Both the position numbers and the translations under genes were made by a program. Shown here one piece after another: positions 37,201 through 44,308 of a DNA stretch of 45,565 nucleotides. Source of the DNA: Nemertoderma westbladi (taxonomy: Eukaryota > Xenacoelomorpha > Nemertodermatida > Nemertodermatidae); contig JAUCBJ010004447.1 of assembly GCA_032718475.1 (NCBI GenBank), positions 1 through 45,565 of the forward strand, in the 5' to 3' direction. The first letter of the stretch is position 1; each line of letters starts with the position of its first letter. The notes beneath the pieces were generated by a model, which saw only the letters and a list, made by a program, of their open reading frames with translations, searched no databases and had not been told where the DNA came from.

Positions 37201-40200
37201 CTTGATTTTTTCCGATAAATTACGTATTTGTTTTTGATTTCGAATTTAATTGCTTGTTGCAGACGAGTTTCCCGGTTCCGGGACCAGTTACCTTGGCAAT
37301 GCGGAATTTGCAGGAGATTCCGCTGACAAGATGACCTACACGGAGCAAGCCAATAAACGGAAGCGTTGTAAGAGACTGAGCGCGTGAGTGACTTAATTAT
37401 AATTACCCGCTTAGTCATTTGCCTCATTATTACTTATTGTACAATGTACATGTATGGTGGGAATCCTAGTTAGAAGAATGACATCCCACCGGGAGGCTAC
37501 CCTAACGCCCGTCTCTCCTCCCACCGGAGGCTACCCTAACGCTTGTCTCTCCTCCCACTGGAGGCTACCCTAACGCCCGTCTCTCCTCCCACCGGAGGCT
37601 ACCCTAACGCCCGTCTTTCCTCCCACCGGAGGCTACCCTAACGCCCGTCTCTCCTCCCACCGGAGGCTACCCTAACGCTCGTCTCTCCTCCCACTGGAGG
37701 CTACCCTAACGCCCGTCTCTCCTCCCACCGGAGGCTACCCTAACGCCCGTCTTTCCTCCCACCGGAGGCTACCCTAACGCCCGTCTCTCCTCCCACCGGA
37801 GGCTACCCTAACGCTCGTTTCTCCTCCCACTGAAGGCTACCCTAACGCCCGTTCTCCTCCCACTGGAGGCTACCCTAACGCCCGTCTCTCCTCCTACCGG
37901 AGGCTACCCAAACGCTCCCATCTCCTCCCACCGGAGGCTACCCTAACGCTCGTCTCTCCTCCCACTGGAGGCTACCCTAATGCCCGTCTCTCCTCCCACC
38001 GGAGGCTACCCTAACGCTCCTCTCTCCTCCCACCGGAGGCTACCCTAACGCTCCCATCTCCTCCCACCGGAGGCTACCCTAACGCTCGTCTCTCCTCCCA
38101 CTGGAGGCTACCCTAACGCCCGTCTCTCTTCCCGCCGGAGGCTACCCTAACGCTCCTCTCTCCTCCCACCGGAAGCTACCCTAACGCTCCCATCTCCTCC
38201 CACCGGAGGCTACCCTAACGCTCCCATCTCCTCCCACCGGAGGCTACCCTAGCGCTCGTATCTCCTCTCCCGGAGGCTACCCTAACGCTCCCATCTCCTC
38301 CCACCGGAGGCTACCCTAACTCTCGTCTCTCCTCCCACCGGAGGCTACCCTAACGCTCCCATCTCCTCCCACCGGAGGCTACCCTAACGCTCCCATCTCC
38401 TCCCACCGGAGGCTACCCTAATGCTCCCATCTCCTCCCACCGGAAGCTACCGTAACGCTCGTCTCTCCTCCCCCGGAGGCTACCCTAACGCTCACATCTC
38501 CTCCCACCGGAGGCTACCCTAACGCTCGTCTCTCCTCCCTCCGGAGGCTACCCTGACGCTCCAATCTCCTCCCACCGGAGGCTACCCTAACGCCCGTCTA
38601 TCCTCTCACTGGAGGCTACCCTAACGCTCGTCTCACCTCCCACCGGAGGCTACCCTAACGCTCCCATCTCCTCCCACCGGAGGCTACCCTAGCGCTCCCA
38701 TCTCCTCACACCGGAGGCTACCCTAACGCCCGTCTCTCCTCCCACCGGAGGCTACCCTAACGCTCGTCTATCCTCCCACCGGAGGCTACCCTAACGCCCG
38801 TCTCTCCACCCACCGGAGGCTACCCTAACGCTCGTCTCTCCTCCCACCGGAGGCTACCCTAACGCCCGTCTCTCCTCCCACCGGAGGCTACCCTAACGCC
38901 TGTCTCTCCTGCCACTGGAGGCTACCCTAACGCCCGTCTCTCCTCCCACCGGAGGCTACCCTAACGCCCGTCTTTCCTCCCACCGGAGGCTACCATAACG
39001 CCCGTCTCTCCTCCCACCGGAGGCTACCCGAACGCCCGTCTCTCCTCCCACCGGAGGCTACCCTAACGCCCGTCTCTCCTCCCACCGGAGGCTACCCTAA
39101 CGCCCGTCTCTCCTCCCACCGGAGGCTATCCTAACGCCCGTCTCTCCTCCCACCGGAGGCTACCCTAACGCCCGTCTCTCCTCCCACCGGAGGCTACCCT
39201 AACGCCCGTCTTTCCTCCCACCGGAGGCTACCCTAACGCCCGTCTCTCCTCCCACTGGAGGCTACCCTAACGCCCGTCTTTCCTCCCACCGGAGGCTACC
39301 CTAACGCCCGTCTTTCCTCCCACCGGAGGCTACCCTATCGCTTGTTTGTCACATTATTTTTCTATATTTTTAGATTTATACGCCTTGCGGATTACCTTAT
39401 AGTAAACACAATGCATGTATTAGCCAATAACTCAGTGTCAACACTCCTCAACCATTACACTAAACTCCTCAATCAGACGCCATCTTACGACGTGATCGAG
39501 CAATGGGCAAAGGAGCTGCAAGGAAGTATTACCGACAAAAAGGAAGATGATGAGGTTAGTTCTCATTGGTCCAATTTATTGATTGAGTTGGTAAACTAAA
39601 TAAAAAAATGATATCTTTTCAATATATATATATGATTCATACTCAAAGATTATCCCTCTAAATGAATAAAATAATGTTAAATTGAGCACTTGAGTTATAT
39701 TTAGCAAGCGGTATCTTGAAATATTGTCGTTTTCTATTATTTTTTTTATTAGTCGCGTGCACAGTGGCACAGCACCAGACAGGCTGGCATTTAATATAAT
39801 ATAATGATAAAATTTCAAATAAAATACGGACATATAAAACGCACATGTTTAAAGTCGACTCGGAATATATATATCTATAGCAACATCAAACTAATTAATA
39901 TATACAGATAATCAGGTCACTGCACTCAGCAGATTAACAACGAGGGCTATGTAACCAATATACTCATTAAAACTGACCATTAAAAAAAAGAAATAAAAAG
40001 ATTTAAAAGATACAGACAATCCGGTCGCTGCACTCTGCAGATTAACAAAGGCTATAGGACCAATATACTCATTCATGATAAACAATATATCCCATTGCCA
40101 GGTTTAAAACAGTTCAAAAGATATTCGTAACTTATCGTATCATTCGTAACTTCTACTAATCAGTAATCATACCAAACGAATCTCTTGTTTTCTTAACACA

Positions 40201-43200
40201 AAGTAAACAATTTACTTTCTCTCTATCTCGCTCACGCTCACCCAAAGTTGCAATCTTAATTTAACACATTATGTAGTATTTGACAAACACTAATATGTTT
40301 ACATTCACTTTGGTTTCAGTCGACACACTCAGAGGAAGAGGAGGACAGTAAGATTAAGGTACCTTCTCCTATGTTCGTTACTGAATTAGTTCTAGAACCG
40401 CACCAGCTCAGTTACATTCCCGATCTGGATCTATTCCTGGAGGGAACCACAGGAATTATAAAACATTACCAGGAGGCCGTCCTCAGTGTGGAAAACCTTG
40501 TTCCGGACACTTATTTCGACGCGTTCACTAGGTGAGTTCCGGACGCCAACTTGGACACATTCACTAGTGGGAGTACCGAACACAAACATGAATGTGTTCA
40601 CCAGGTGAGTATCGAACACAAACTTGGATGTTTTCATCAGGTGACCAACAAGCAAAGCAAAAAGTCGGCCGAAGCCGTATGCGACCCGAAAGCTCCTCTT
40701 CTGATAGCTGCTACCCGAAGGTAGGGGTGGGCGCTACTCCTATCTGCTACCCGAAGGTAGGGGTGGGCGCTACTCCTATCTGCTACCCGAAGGTAGGGGT
40801 GGGCGCTACTCCTATCTGCTACCCGAAGGTAGGGGTGGGCGCTACTCCTATCTGTTACCCGAAGGTAGGGGTGGGCGCTACTCCTATCTGCTACCCGAAG
40901 GTAGGGGTGGGCGCTAATCCTTTCTGCTACCCGAAGGTAGGGGTGGGCGCTATCCTATCTGCTACCCGAAGGTAGGGGCGGGCGCTACTCCTATCTGCTA
41001 CCCGAAGGTAGAGTGGGCGCTACTCCTATCTGCTACCCGAAGGTAGGGGCGGGCGCTACTCCTATCTGCTACCCGAAGGTAGGGGTGGGCGCTAATCCTT
41101 TCTGCTACCCGAAGGTAGGGGTGGGCGCTACTCCTATCTGCTACCCGAAGGTAGGGGCGGGCGCTACTCCTATCTGCTACCCGAAGGTAGGGGTGGGCGC
41201 TACTCCTATCTGCTACCCGAAGGTAGGGGCGGGCGCTACTCCTATATATAAGTATAATACAGCTATAATAGTTGATGGATTTTTAATTTGTATTTTATTA
41301 TATTAATCATTTCATATTGGTTAGTATTTTTATTTTATTTGTTTGGTATATTTAGACCGCTAATCAACGGGAAATACGAAGAGAAAAGTTGCGGCGACGG
41401 TCCCTCATTGGCTGGAATGTTTGAAGACGATCGACATCTCCAGGGTATCATCCACAACATCCGCGAGGCCATTAAATCGTCCTTCGAGTCGGCCAACCAA
41501 TATTCCGAAACGTTCGACAAGTTCCGTGTATTCTACAACGAGAACGAGTCCATGGATGTGGACAGTGTCGCTAAGGTCAGTGTCCAAAGTGTTCTACAAG
41601 AGTCCATGGATGTGGACAGTGTCTCTAAGGTCAGTGTCCCAAGTGTTCTACAAGAGTCCATGGATGTGGACAGTGTCGCTAAGGTCAGTGTCCCAAGTGT
41701 TCTACAAGAGTCCATAGATGTGGACAGTGTCGCTAGGGTCAGTGTCCCAAGTTTTCTACAAGAGTCCAGAATGTGGACAGTGTCGCTAAGGTCAGTGTCC
41801 CAAGTGTTCTACAAGAGTCCATGGATGTGGACAGTGTCGCTAAGGTCAGTGTCCCAAGTGTTCTACAAGAGTCCATGGATGTGGACAGTGTCGCTAAGGT
41901 CAGTGTCCCAAGTGTTCTACAAGAGTCCATGGATGTGGACAGTGTCGCTAAGGTCAGTGTCCCAAGTGTTCTACAAGAGTCCATGGATGTGGACAGTGTC
42001 GCTAAGGTCAGTGTCCCAAGTGTTCTACAAGAGTCCAGGGTGTGGACAGTGTCGCTAAGGTCAGTGTCCCAAGTATTCTATAAGAGTCCATGGATGTGGA
42101 CAGTGTGGCTAAGGTCAGTGTCCCAAATGTTCTACAAGAGTCCAGGATGTGGACAATGTCGCTAAGGTCAGTGACCCAAGTGTTCTACAAGAGTCCATAG
42201 ATGTGGACAATGTCGCTAAGGTCAGTGTCCCAAGTGTTCTACAAGAGTCCATAGATGTGGACAATGTCGCTAAGGTCAGTGTCCCACGTGTTCTACAAGA
42301 GTCCATAGATGTGGACAATGTCGCTAAAGTCATTGTCCCACGTGTTCTACAAGAGTCCATGGATGTGGACAGTGTCGCTAAGGTCAGTGTCCCAAGTGTT
42401 CTACAAGAGTCCATGGATGTGGACAGTGCCTCTAAGGGCAGTGTCCCAAGTGTTCTACAAGAGTCCATGGATGTGGACATTGTCGCTAAGGTCAGTGTCC
42501 CAAGTGTTCTACAAGAGTCCATGGATGTGGACAGTGTCGCTAAGGTCAGTGTCCCAAGTGTTCTACAAGAGTCCATGGATGTGGACAGTGTCTCTAAGGT
42601 CAGCGTCCCAAGTGTTCTACAAGAGTCCATGGATGTGGACAATGTCGCTAAGGTCAGTGACCCAAGTGTTCTACAAGAGTCCAAGGATGTGGACAGTGTC
42701 GCTAAGGTCAGCGTCCCAAGTGTTCTACAAGAGTCCATGGATGTGGACAGTGTCGCTAAGGTCAGTGTCCCAAGTGTTCTACAAGAGTCCATGGATGTGG
42801 ACAATGTCGCTAAGGTCAGTGACCCAAGTGTTCTACAAGAGTCCAAGGATGTGGACAGTGTCGCTAAGGTCAGCGTCCCAAGTGTTCTACAAGAGTCCAT
42901 GGATGTGGACAGTGTCGCTAAGGTCAGTGTCCCAAGTGTTCTACAAGAGTCCATGGATGTGGACAATGTCGCTAAGGTCAGCGTCCCAAGTGTTCTACAA
43001 GAGTCCATGGATGTGGACAGTGTCGCTAAGGTCAGTGCCCCAAGTGTTCTACAAGAGTCCATGGATGTGGACAGTGTCGCTAAGGTCAGTGACCCAAGTG
43101 TTCTACAAGAGTCCATGGATGTGGACAGTGTCGCTAAGGTCAGTGACCCAAGTGTTCTACAAGAGGCCATGGATGTGGACAGTGTCGCTAAGGTCAGTGA

Positions 43201-44308
43201 CCCAAGTGTTCTACAAGAGTCCATGGATGTGGACAGTGTCGCTAAGGTCAGTGCCCCAAGTGTTCTACAAGAGTCCATGGATGTGGACAGTGTCGCTAAG
43301 GTCAGCGTCCCAAGTGTTCTACAAGAGTCCATGGATGTGGACAGTGTCTCTAAGGTCAGTGTCCCAAGTGTTCTACAAGAGTCCATGGATGTGGACAGTG
43401 TCTCTAAGGTCAGTGTCCCAAGTGTTCTACAAGAGTCCATGGATGTGGACAGTGTCTCTAAGGTCAGTGTCCCAAGTGTTCTACAAGAGTCCATGGATGT
43501 GGACAGTGTCTCTAAGGTCAGTGTCCCAAGTGTTCTACAAGAGTCCATGGATGTGGACAGTGTCTCTAAGGTCAGTGTCCCAAGTGTTCTACAAGAGTCC
43601 ATGGATGTGGACAGTGTCTCTAAGGTCAGTGTCCCAAGTGTTCTACAAGAGTCCATGGATGTGGACAGTGTCTCTAAGGTCAGTGTCCCAAGTGTTCTAC
43701 AAGAGTCCATGGATGTGGACAGTGTCTCTAAGGTCAGTGTCCCAAGTGTTCTACAAGAGTCCATGGATGTGGACAATGTCGCTAAGGTCAGTGACCCACG
43801 TGTTCTACAAGAGTCCATGGATGTGGACAATGTCGCTAAGGTCAGTGACCCAAGTGTTCTACAAGAGTCCATGGATGTGGACAGTGTCTCTAAGGTCAGT
43901 GTCCCAAGTGTTCTACAAGAGTCCATAGATGTGGACAGTGTCTCTAAGGTCAGTGTCCCAAGTGTTCTACAAGAGTCCATGGATGTGGACAGTGTCGCTA
44001 AGGTCAGTGTCCCAAGTGTTCTACAAGAGTCCATGGATGTGGACAGTGTCACTAAGGACAGTGTCTCTTATACAAACTTTTTGCCCTTATACCTTTTTGC
44101 CCTGATACAAACAGGAAGACATTTTTGTTAATATTTTATAATTCAGGAATCTCATTCAGTGGAATATTTTGCGACGTCTCTGGATAAATATAACAACGAA
44201 CATTTAATGTGCAAAAAGATTGTCCCACAAAGGGAATTGGGTCTACTACTAGTCGATACTAAGAACCTCAAAGAGATACTAACACCCTCGCCGTTACGTT
44301 GTTTAGAG
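10758..44308 (+). CDS. Axonemal dynein heavy chain, single-headed inner-arm type (DNAH6-like), N-terminal 14 exons, partial
   Basis: Fourteen exons join to 2,064 nt (688 codons) with every splice phase matching: 10758-10883, 11407-11556, 11949-12085, 13861-13948, 32214-32353, 35592-35696, 35901-36063, 36522-36656, 36932-37055, 37263-37383, 39374-39554, 40320-40531, 41356-41575, 44147-44308. The product is the N-terminal tail of a ciliary motor. Diagnostic stretches are VPKSSVEYHPYNL (exon 5), FRPWKAFTVWKKNVRAKKI (exon 7), SLRPALLNIREMCYKISDM and KIEKQHTYTLDSF (exon 8) and VDTKNLKEILTPSPL (exon 14). These fit the DNAH6/DNAH14/DNAH1 group; I cannot separate these without alignment. The linker, AAA ring and stalk must lie beyond the right edge. 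The start ATG has A at -3. Splice-site minisatellites occur in introns 2, 4, 8, 12 and 13. Confidence 0.87.
10924..10955. repeat. 32-bp perfect AT-rich palindrome
   Basis: TTATAAAAACATAATA followed directly by its reverse complement, in dynein intron 1. Confidence 0.85.
11092..11105. repeat. Run of 14 G
   Basis: Homopolymer in dynein intron 1. Immediately after it, 11107-11136 is an imperfect inverted copy of about 11238-11268. Confidence 0.9.
11407..11556 (+). CDS. Dynein exon 2
   Basis: 50 codons (residues 43-92), acceptor ATTATAG|GAGGAG, donor TTG|GTAAGT, phase 0 at both ends. Encodes a Pro-containing, poorly conserved region. Confidence 0.78.
11741..11975 (+). repeat. Degenerate copies of the exon 3 acceptor in intron 2
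   Basis: The motif around the exon 3 start (CTTTATAG|CCAGTTCTGTGTACTTTC) recurs in diverged form with CC at about 11750, 11777, 11823, 11856, 11882 and 11922 before the real site at 11949. Spacing is irregular (26-46 nt). Only the first and last retain TAG before CCAGTT; others read TAACCAG. Confidence 0.7.
11949..12085 (+). CDS. Dynein exon 3
   Basis: Residues 93-138. I place the start after CTTTATAG at 11948 because only this AG keeps phase 0 with exon 2 and no stop; the closer AGs at 11952 and 11985 shift the frame. It encodes EYIHERRLEELVAKGYKPP, then a Lys-rich stretch. Donor GTCAG|GTTAGT, phase 2. Confidence 0.72.
12873..13390. mobile_element. Short non-autonomous inverted-repeat element (MITE-like) in dynein intron 3
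   Basis: Arms 12890-12953 and 13312-13375 are 64-nt reverse complements with two mismatches (start CACGAAGTTGG, end TGCAAATAG). Homology continues outward through TGGGG on both sides. The 358-nt centre has no coding capacity and carries a pair of CCCTCTAGCGG motifs and a microsatellite. I could not define a target duplication. A related fragment occurs at 44333. Confidence 0.78.
13243..13311. repeat. (ACG)n microsatellite inside the MITE-like element
   Basis: About 23 GAC/ACG triplets with occasional AAC. Confidence 0.92.
13861..13948 (+). CDS. Dynein exon 4
   Basis: Acceptor GTGGTATAG|ATTTCC, donor TACAAG|GTGGGT. Residues 138-167 (FPTRLPPIEVEDERRK...). Its last 12-16 nt plus the first 12 nt of the intron form the unit of the 28-bp array that follows. 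Confidence 0.82.
13933..20323 (+). repeat. 28-bp donor-site array, 5' half of dynein intron 4
   Basis: Each unit is AGAAGTCCCTTACAAG (end of exon 4) plus GTGGGTTTACTT (start of the intron). From the real donor (exon end 13948) to the last copy (20309) the distance is 6,361 nt. Variants shifting the period occur near 15657, 15854, 15883, 15996, 16417, 16561 and 17705 (+1 each), 16504 (+3), 17566 (-3) and 17592 (-2), net +5, so there are exactly 227 intervals and 228 donor positions. Three main variants (ACAAG, ACATAG, AATAAG) recur in higher-order patterns; nearly all keep GTGGGT. One unit near 19441 has lost the GT. Confidence 0.95.
20310..20416 (+). other. 107-nt core of dynein intron 4, itself shaped like a small intron
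   Basis: Between the last 28-bp donor and the first 52-bp acceptor lies the only unique sequence of the intron: GTGGGTTTACTT at its start, AT-rich middle, TTGAC and ATAAC branch-point-like motifs, and TTATTTGGCTGCAG at its end. It has the length and parts of a normal short intron and is probably the ancestral intron. Confidence 0.8.
20392..32240 (+). repeat. 52-bp acceptor-site array, 3' half of dynein intron 4
   Basis: Each unit carries CTATAAC (branch-point-like), CTCTTTATTTGGCTGCAG (pyrimidine-rich tract and AG) and then GGTGTCGG...CGGTTCGAT, the first 27 nt of exon 5. From the first AG (20416) to the real one (32213) is 11,797 nt. Length variants: -7 at 22021, -2 at 25763, 25917, 26071 and 26225, +6 near 27427 and 27693, -4 at 29041, net -7, giving exactly 227 intervals and 228 acceptor positions. 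Subtypes (CGATCTC, CGATATC, CGATCAC, TTCTATC) recur. Almost all units keep an AG; CATAG variants move it 2 nt, and one near 22073 has lost it. Confidence 0.95.
32214..32353 (+). CDS. Dynein exon 5
   Basis: Starts after the last CTGCAG of the 52-bp array and encodes GVGYCPGSIKDIHDVINF, then VGFVYLSACVPKSSVEYHPYNL, a conserved dynein-tail motif. In phase with exon 4 only if the outermost sites are joined. Donor CTCAA|GTAAGC, phase 2. Confidence 0.86.
32354..32798. other. Start of dynein intron 5, unique
   Basis: Intron sequence between exon 5 and the transposon. A 102-codon minus-strand open frame (32413-32721) has no recognisable features. Nothing else seen. Confidence 0.5.
32805..33043. repeat. 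Left terminal inverted repeat of the transposon
   Basis: 239 nt, imperfectly matching the reverse complement of 35333-35563; inner boundary is GGCCTTAACTGTT. Contains tandem 25-bp repeats. Confidence 0.88.
33044..34229. other. Non-coding left half of the transposon
   Basis: No ORF of interest. Contains the G run and, at 33416-33487, a segment closely similar to 40664-40733 in dynein intron 12. Confidence 0.6.
33311..33338. repeat. Run of 28 G inside the transposon
   Basis: Uninterrupted homopolymer; exact length is likely uncertain in any assembly. Could form a G-quadruplex. Confidence 0.9.
34230..35153 (-). CDS. Integrase-like DDE transposase
   Basis: 307 codons. Residues about 13-50 form a helix-turn-helix-like region. 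The catalytic core reads HHVDGWDKLKNYG (D132), HGCIDGYSRKLLWL, LIRSDCGTENV (D191) and SSRNQRIEAWW (E233), a D-x58-D-x41-E arrangement typical of retroviral-integrase-fold transposases. It would cut and paste the surrounding element by acting on the TIRs. The ORF has no internal stop across the core, but the family usually continues past the last conserved WNSHHLRKS segment, so the C-terminus may be clipped by an early stop; I could not find a clear continuation in another frame. The start ATG at 35153 lies 180 nt inside the right TIR. Confidence 0.88.
   Translation of the reverse strand: MTMSMLHLNETLTDYYSLGYTHLEISRLLNERHLIRISSRTVRRLLFDINLKKRCDVDNIKLIINAISREPSCGYRQMKRILLRKYGLFAREELVALIQKTLNPQLVADRIRNKVVRRSYYALGPNYIHHVDGWDKLKNYGLALHGCIDGYSRKLLWLQCSSTNNDPFVIGHYFIDAVKNFGGLPHLIRSDCGTENVNIEVIQRYLRAFDDDTRAEHNTTYMYGKSSRNQRIEAWWSQFPKLGLQHWIEHFAQLDGYSVITTSNRIHIELIRYVYMDLLQRLLNSIREMWNSHHLRKSGLLVKRINE
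35333..35563. repeat. Right terminal inverted repeat of the transposon
   Basis: 231 nt beginning AACAGTTAAGGCC and ending CACCACCGTA; slightly shorter than the left arm because of differences in the internal 25-bp repeats. Confidence 0.88.
35592..35696 (+). CDS. Dynein exon 6
   Basis: Acceptor TTTATTCTCTCAG|AGTTAC, donor GAAGG|GTTAGT. Encodes residues 214-249 including INPSDYYTLSQTGVIHV. It begins 22 nt after the target duplication of the transposon in intron 5. Confidence 0.86.
35901..36063 (+). CDS. Dynein exon 7
   Basis: Acceptor TTTAATATAG|GTGGGA, donor AATGAT|GTAAGT. Encodes WEREYSKYC and the Trp/Arg-rich FRPWKAFTVWKKNVRAKKI typical of dynein tails; ends phase 0. Confidence 0.9.
36522..36656 (+). 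CDS. Dynein exon 8
   Basis: 45 codons between ATATTTCAG|TCTCTG and GAAGAG|GTGCGT. Encodes the strongly conserved SLRPALLNIREMCYKISDM and KIEKQHTYTLDSF segments. Confidence 0.9.
36820..36942 (+). repeat. Duplicated acceptors of exon 9 in intron 8
   Basis: The block CCTATTGGTTGCTCTGCTTTCCC appears three times in variant form, the first ending TTACAG|GTTAATGATCG (AG at 36854) and the last TTGCAG|GTTATTGGTCG (AG at 36931). The middle copy lacks the AG. The unit spans intron end plus exon start, as in intron 4. Confidence 0.82.
36932..37055 (+). CDS. Dynein exon 9
   Basis: Acceptor TTTCCCTTGCAG|GTTATT; an upstream near-copy of the acceptor at 36854 would add 77 nt and break the frame. Encodes VIGRLSEFRELVKGVVRSAC. 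Donor at 37056, phase 1. Confidence 0.88.
37263..37383 (+). CDS. Dynein exon 10
   Basis: Acceptor CTTGTTGCAG|ACGAG, donor AGCGC|GTGAGT. Acidic then basic, poorly conserved linker (residues 390-430). Confidence 0.8.
37483..39340. repeat. 36-bp minisatellite in dynein intron 10
   Basis: About 51 units reading CTCCTCCCACCGGAGGCTAC followed by CCTAACGCCCGTCTCT. Each unit has a CCTCC/GGAGG dyad. It ends about 30 nt before the exon 11 acceptor but does not contain a splice site. The CCCTAAC part resembles telomeric repeats only by chance. Confidence 0.94.
39374..39554 (+). CDS. Dynein exon 11
   Basis: Acceptor TATATTTTTAG|ATTTAT, donor GATGAG|GTTAGT, phase 0. Encodes IRLADYLIVNTMHVLANNSV, a helical tail segment, followed by an acidic stretch. 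Confidence 0.86.
39555..40319. other. Dynein intron 11
   Basis: AT-rich intron with one ~66-nt direct duplication (39903-39968 and 40011-40075, period 108 nt, sharing CACTC..CAGATTAACAA and CCAATATACTCATT). No gene seen. Confidence 0.7.
40320..40531 (+). CDS. Dynein exon 12
   Basis: Acceptor TTTGGTTTCAG|TCGACA; donor TTCACTAG|GTGAGT, phase 2. Begins with Glu-rich sequence, then PMFVTELVLEPHQLSYIPDL typical of the tail domain. Its end is copied three more times in the following intron. Confidence 0.86.
40520..40646 (+). repeat. Four tandem copies of the exon 12 donor
   Basis: Exon 12 end TTCACTAG|GTGAGT (40531) is followed by TTCACTAGTGGGAGT (40567), TTCACCAG|GTGAGT (40604) and TTCATCAG|GTGACC (40640), at 36-37 nt spacing with flanking CGAACACAAAC also repeated. 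The unit spans the exon-intron junction. Confidence 0.88.
40664..41252. repeat. 36-bp minisatellite in dynein intron 12, seeded by a dispersed repeat
   Basis: 40664-40733 (GTCGGCCGAAGCCG...GATAGCTGCTACCCGA) matches 33416-33487 inside the transposon. From about 40713 the segment CTGCTACCCGAAGGTAGGGG plus TGGGCGCTACTCCTAT is tandemly repeated about 15 times. Each unit has a CTACC-CGAA-GGTAG hairpin (a UUCG loop on the minus-strand RNA). Open frames here are artefacts of the multiple-of-3 period. Confidence 0.92.
41356..41575 (+). CDS. Dynein exon 13 (shortest form)
   Basis: Acceptor GTATATTTAG|ACCGCT. Encodes PLINGKYEEKSCGDG through FRVFYNENESMDVDSVAK. I end it at the first of many AAG|GTCAGT donors; the next three donors (exon ends 41629, 41683, 41737) also keep the frame and would each add 18 residues. 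Phase 0. Confidence 0.82.
41522..44068 (+). repeat. 54-bp donor-site array overlapping the end of dynein exon 13
   Basis: The unit is GTGTTCTACAAGAGTCCATG...GCTAAG (last 41 nt of exon 13) plus GTCAGTGTCCCAA (first 13 nt of intron 13). From the first donor (exon end 41575) to the last intact one (44002) is 2,427 nt = 45 x 54 - 3, i.e. 46 donor positions with three single-base deletions (near 41767, 42036 and 42141). Nearly every copy keeps AAG|GTCAG. The unit is 18 codons (MDVDSVAKVSVPSVLQES). A 47th copy at the end has lost the donor (AAGGACAG). Confidence 0.94.
44147..44308 (+). CDS. Dynein exon 14
   Basis: Acceptor TATAATTCAG|GAATCT, donor TTAGAG|GTAAGT, 54 codons, phase 0. Encodes HSVEYFATSLDKYNNEH and VDTKNLKEILTPSPL. 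This is the last exon I can find; the gene continues off the window. Confidence 0.86.

Noticed and set aside
37483-39340. Interstitial telomere array
   Set aside because: CCCTAAC occurs once per 36-bp unit, not as a hexamer tandem repeat. A short CCCTAACCCTAA at 9109 is likewise too short.
42115-44131. 660-codon plus-strand and 645-codon minus-strand repeat ORFs
   Set aside because: Same 54-bp donor array read in different frames. Not independent genes, although the first units can extend dynein exon 13.
41739-44146. Balanced donor/acceptor ladder in intron 13
   Set aside because: I looked for acceptor copies matching the 46 donors and found only one acceptor, so the nested model does not apply there.
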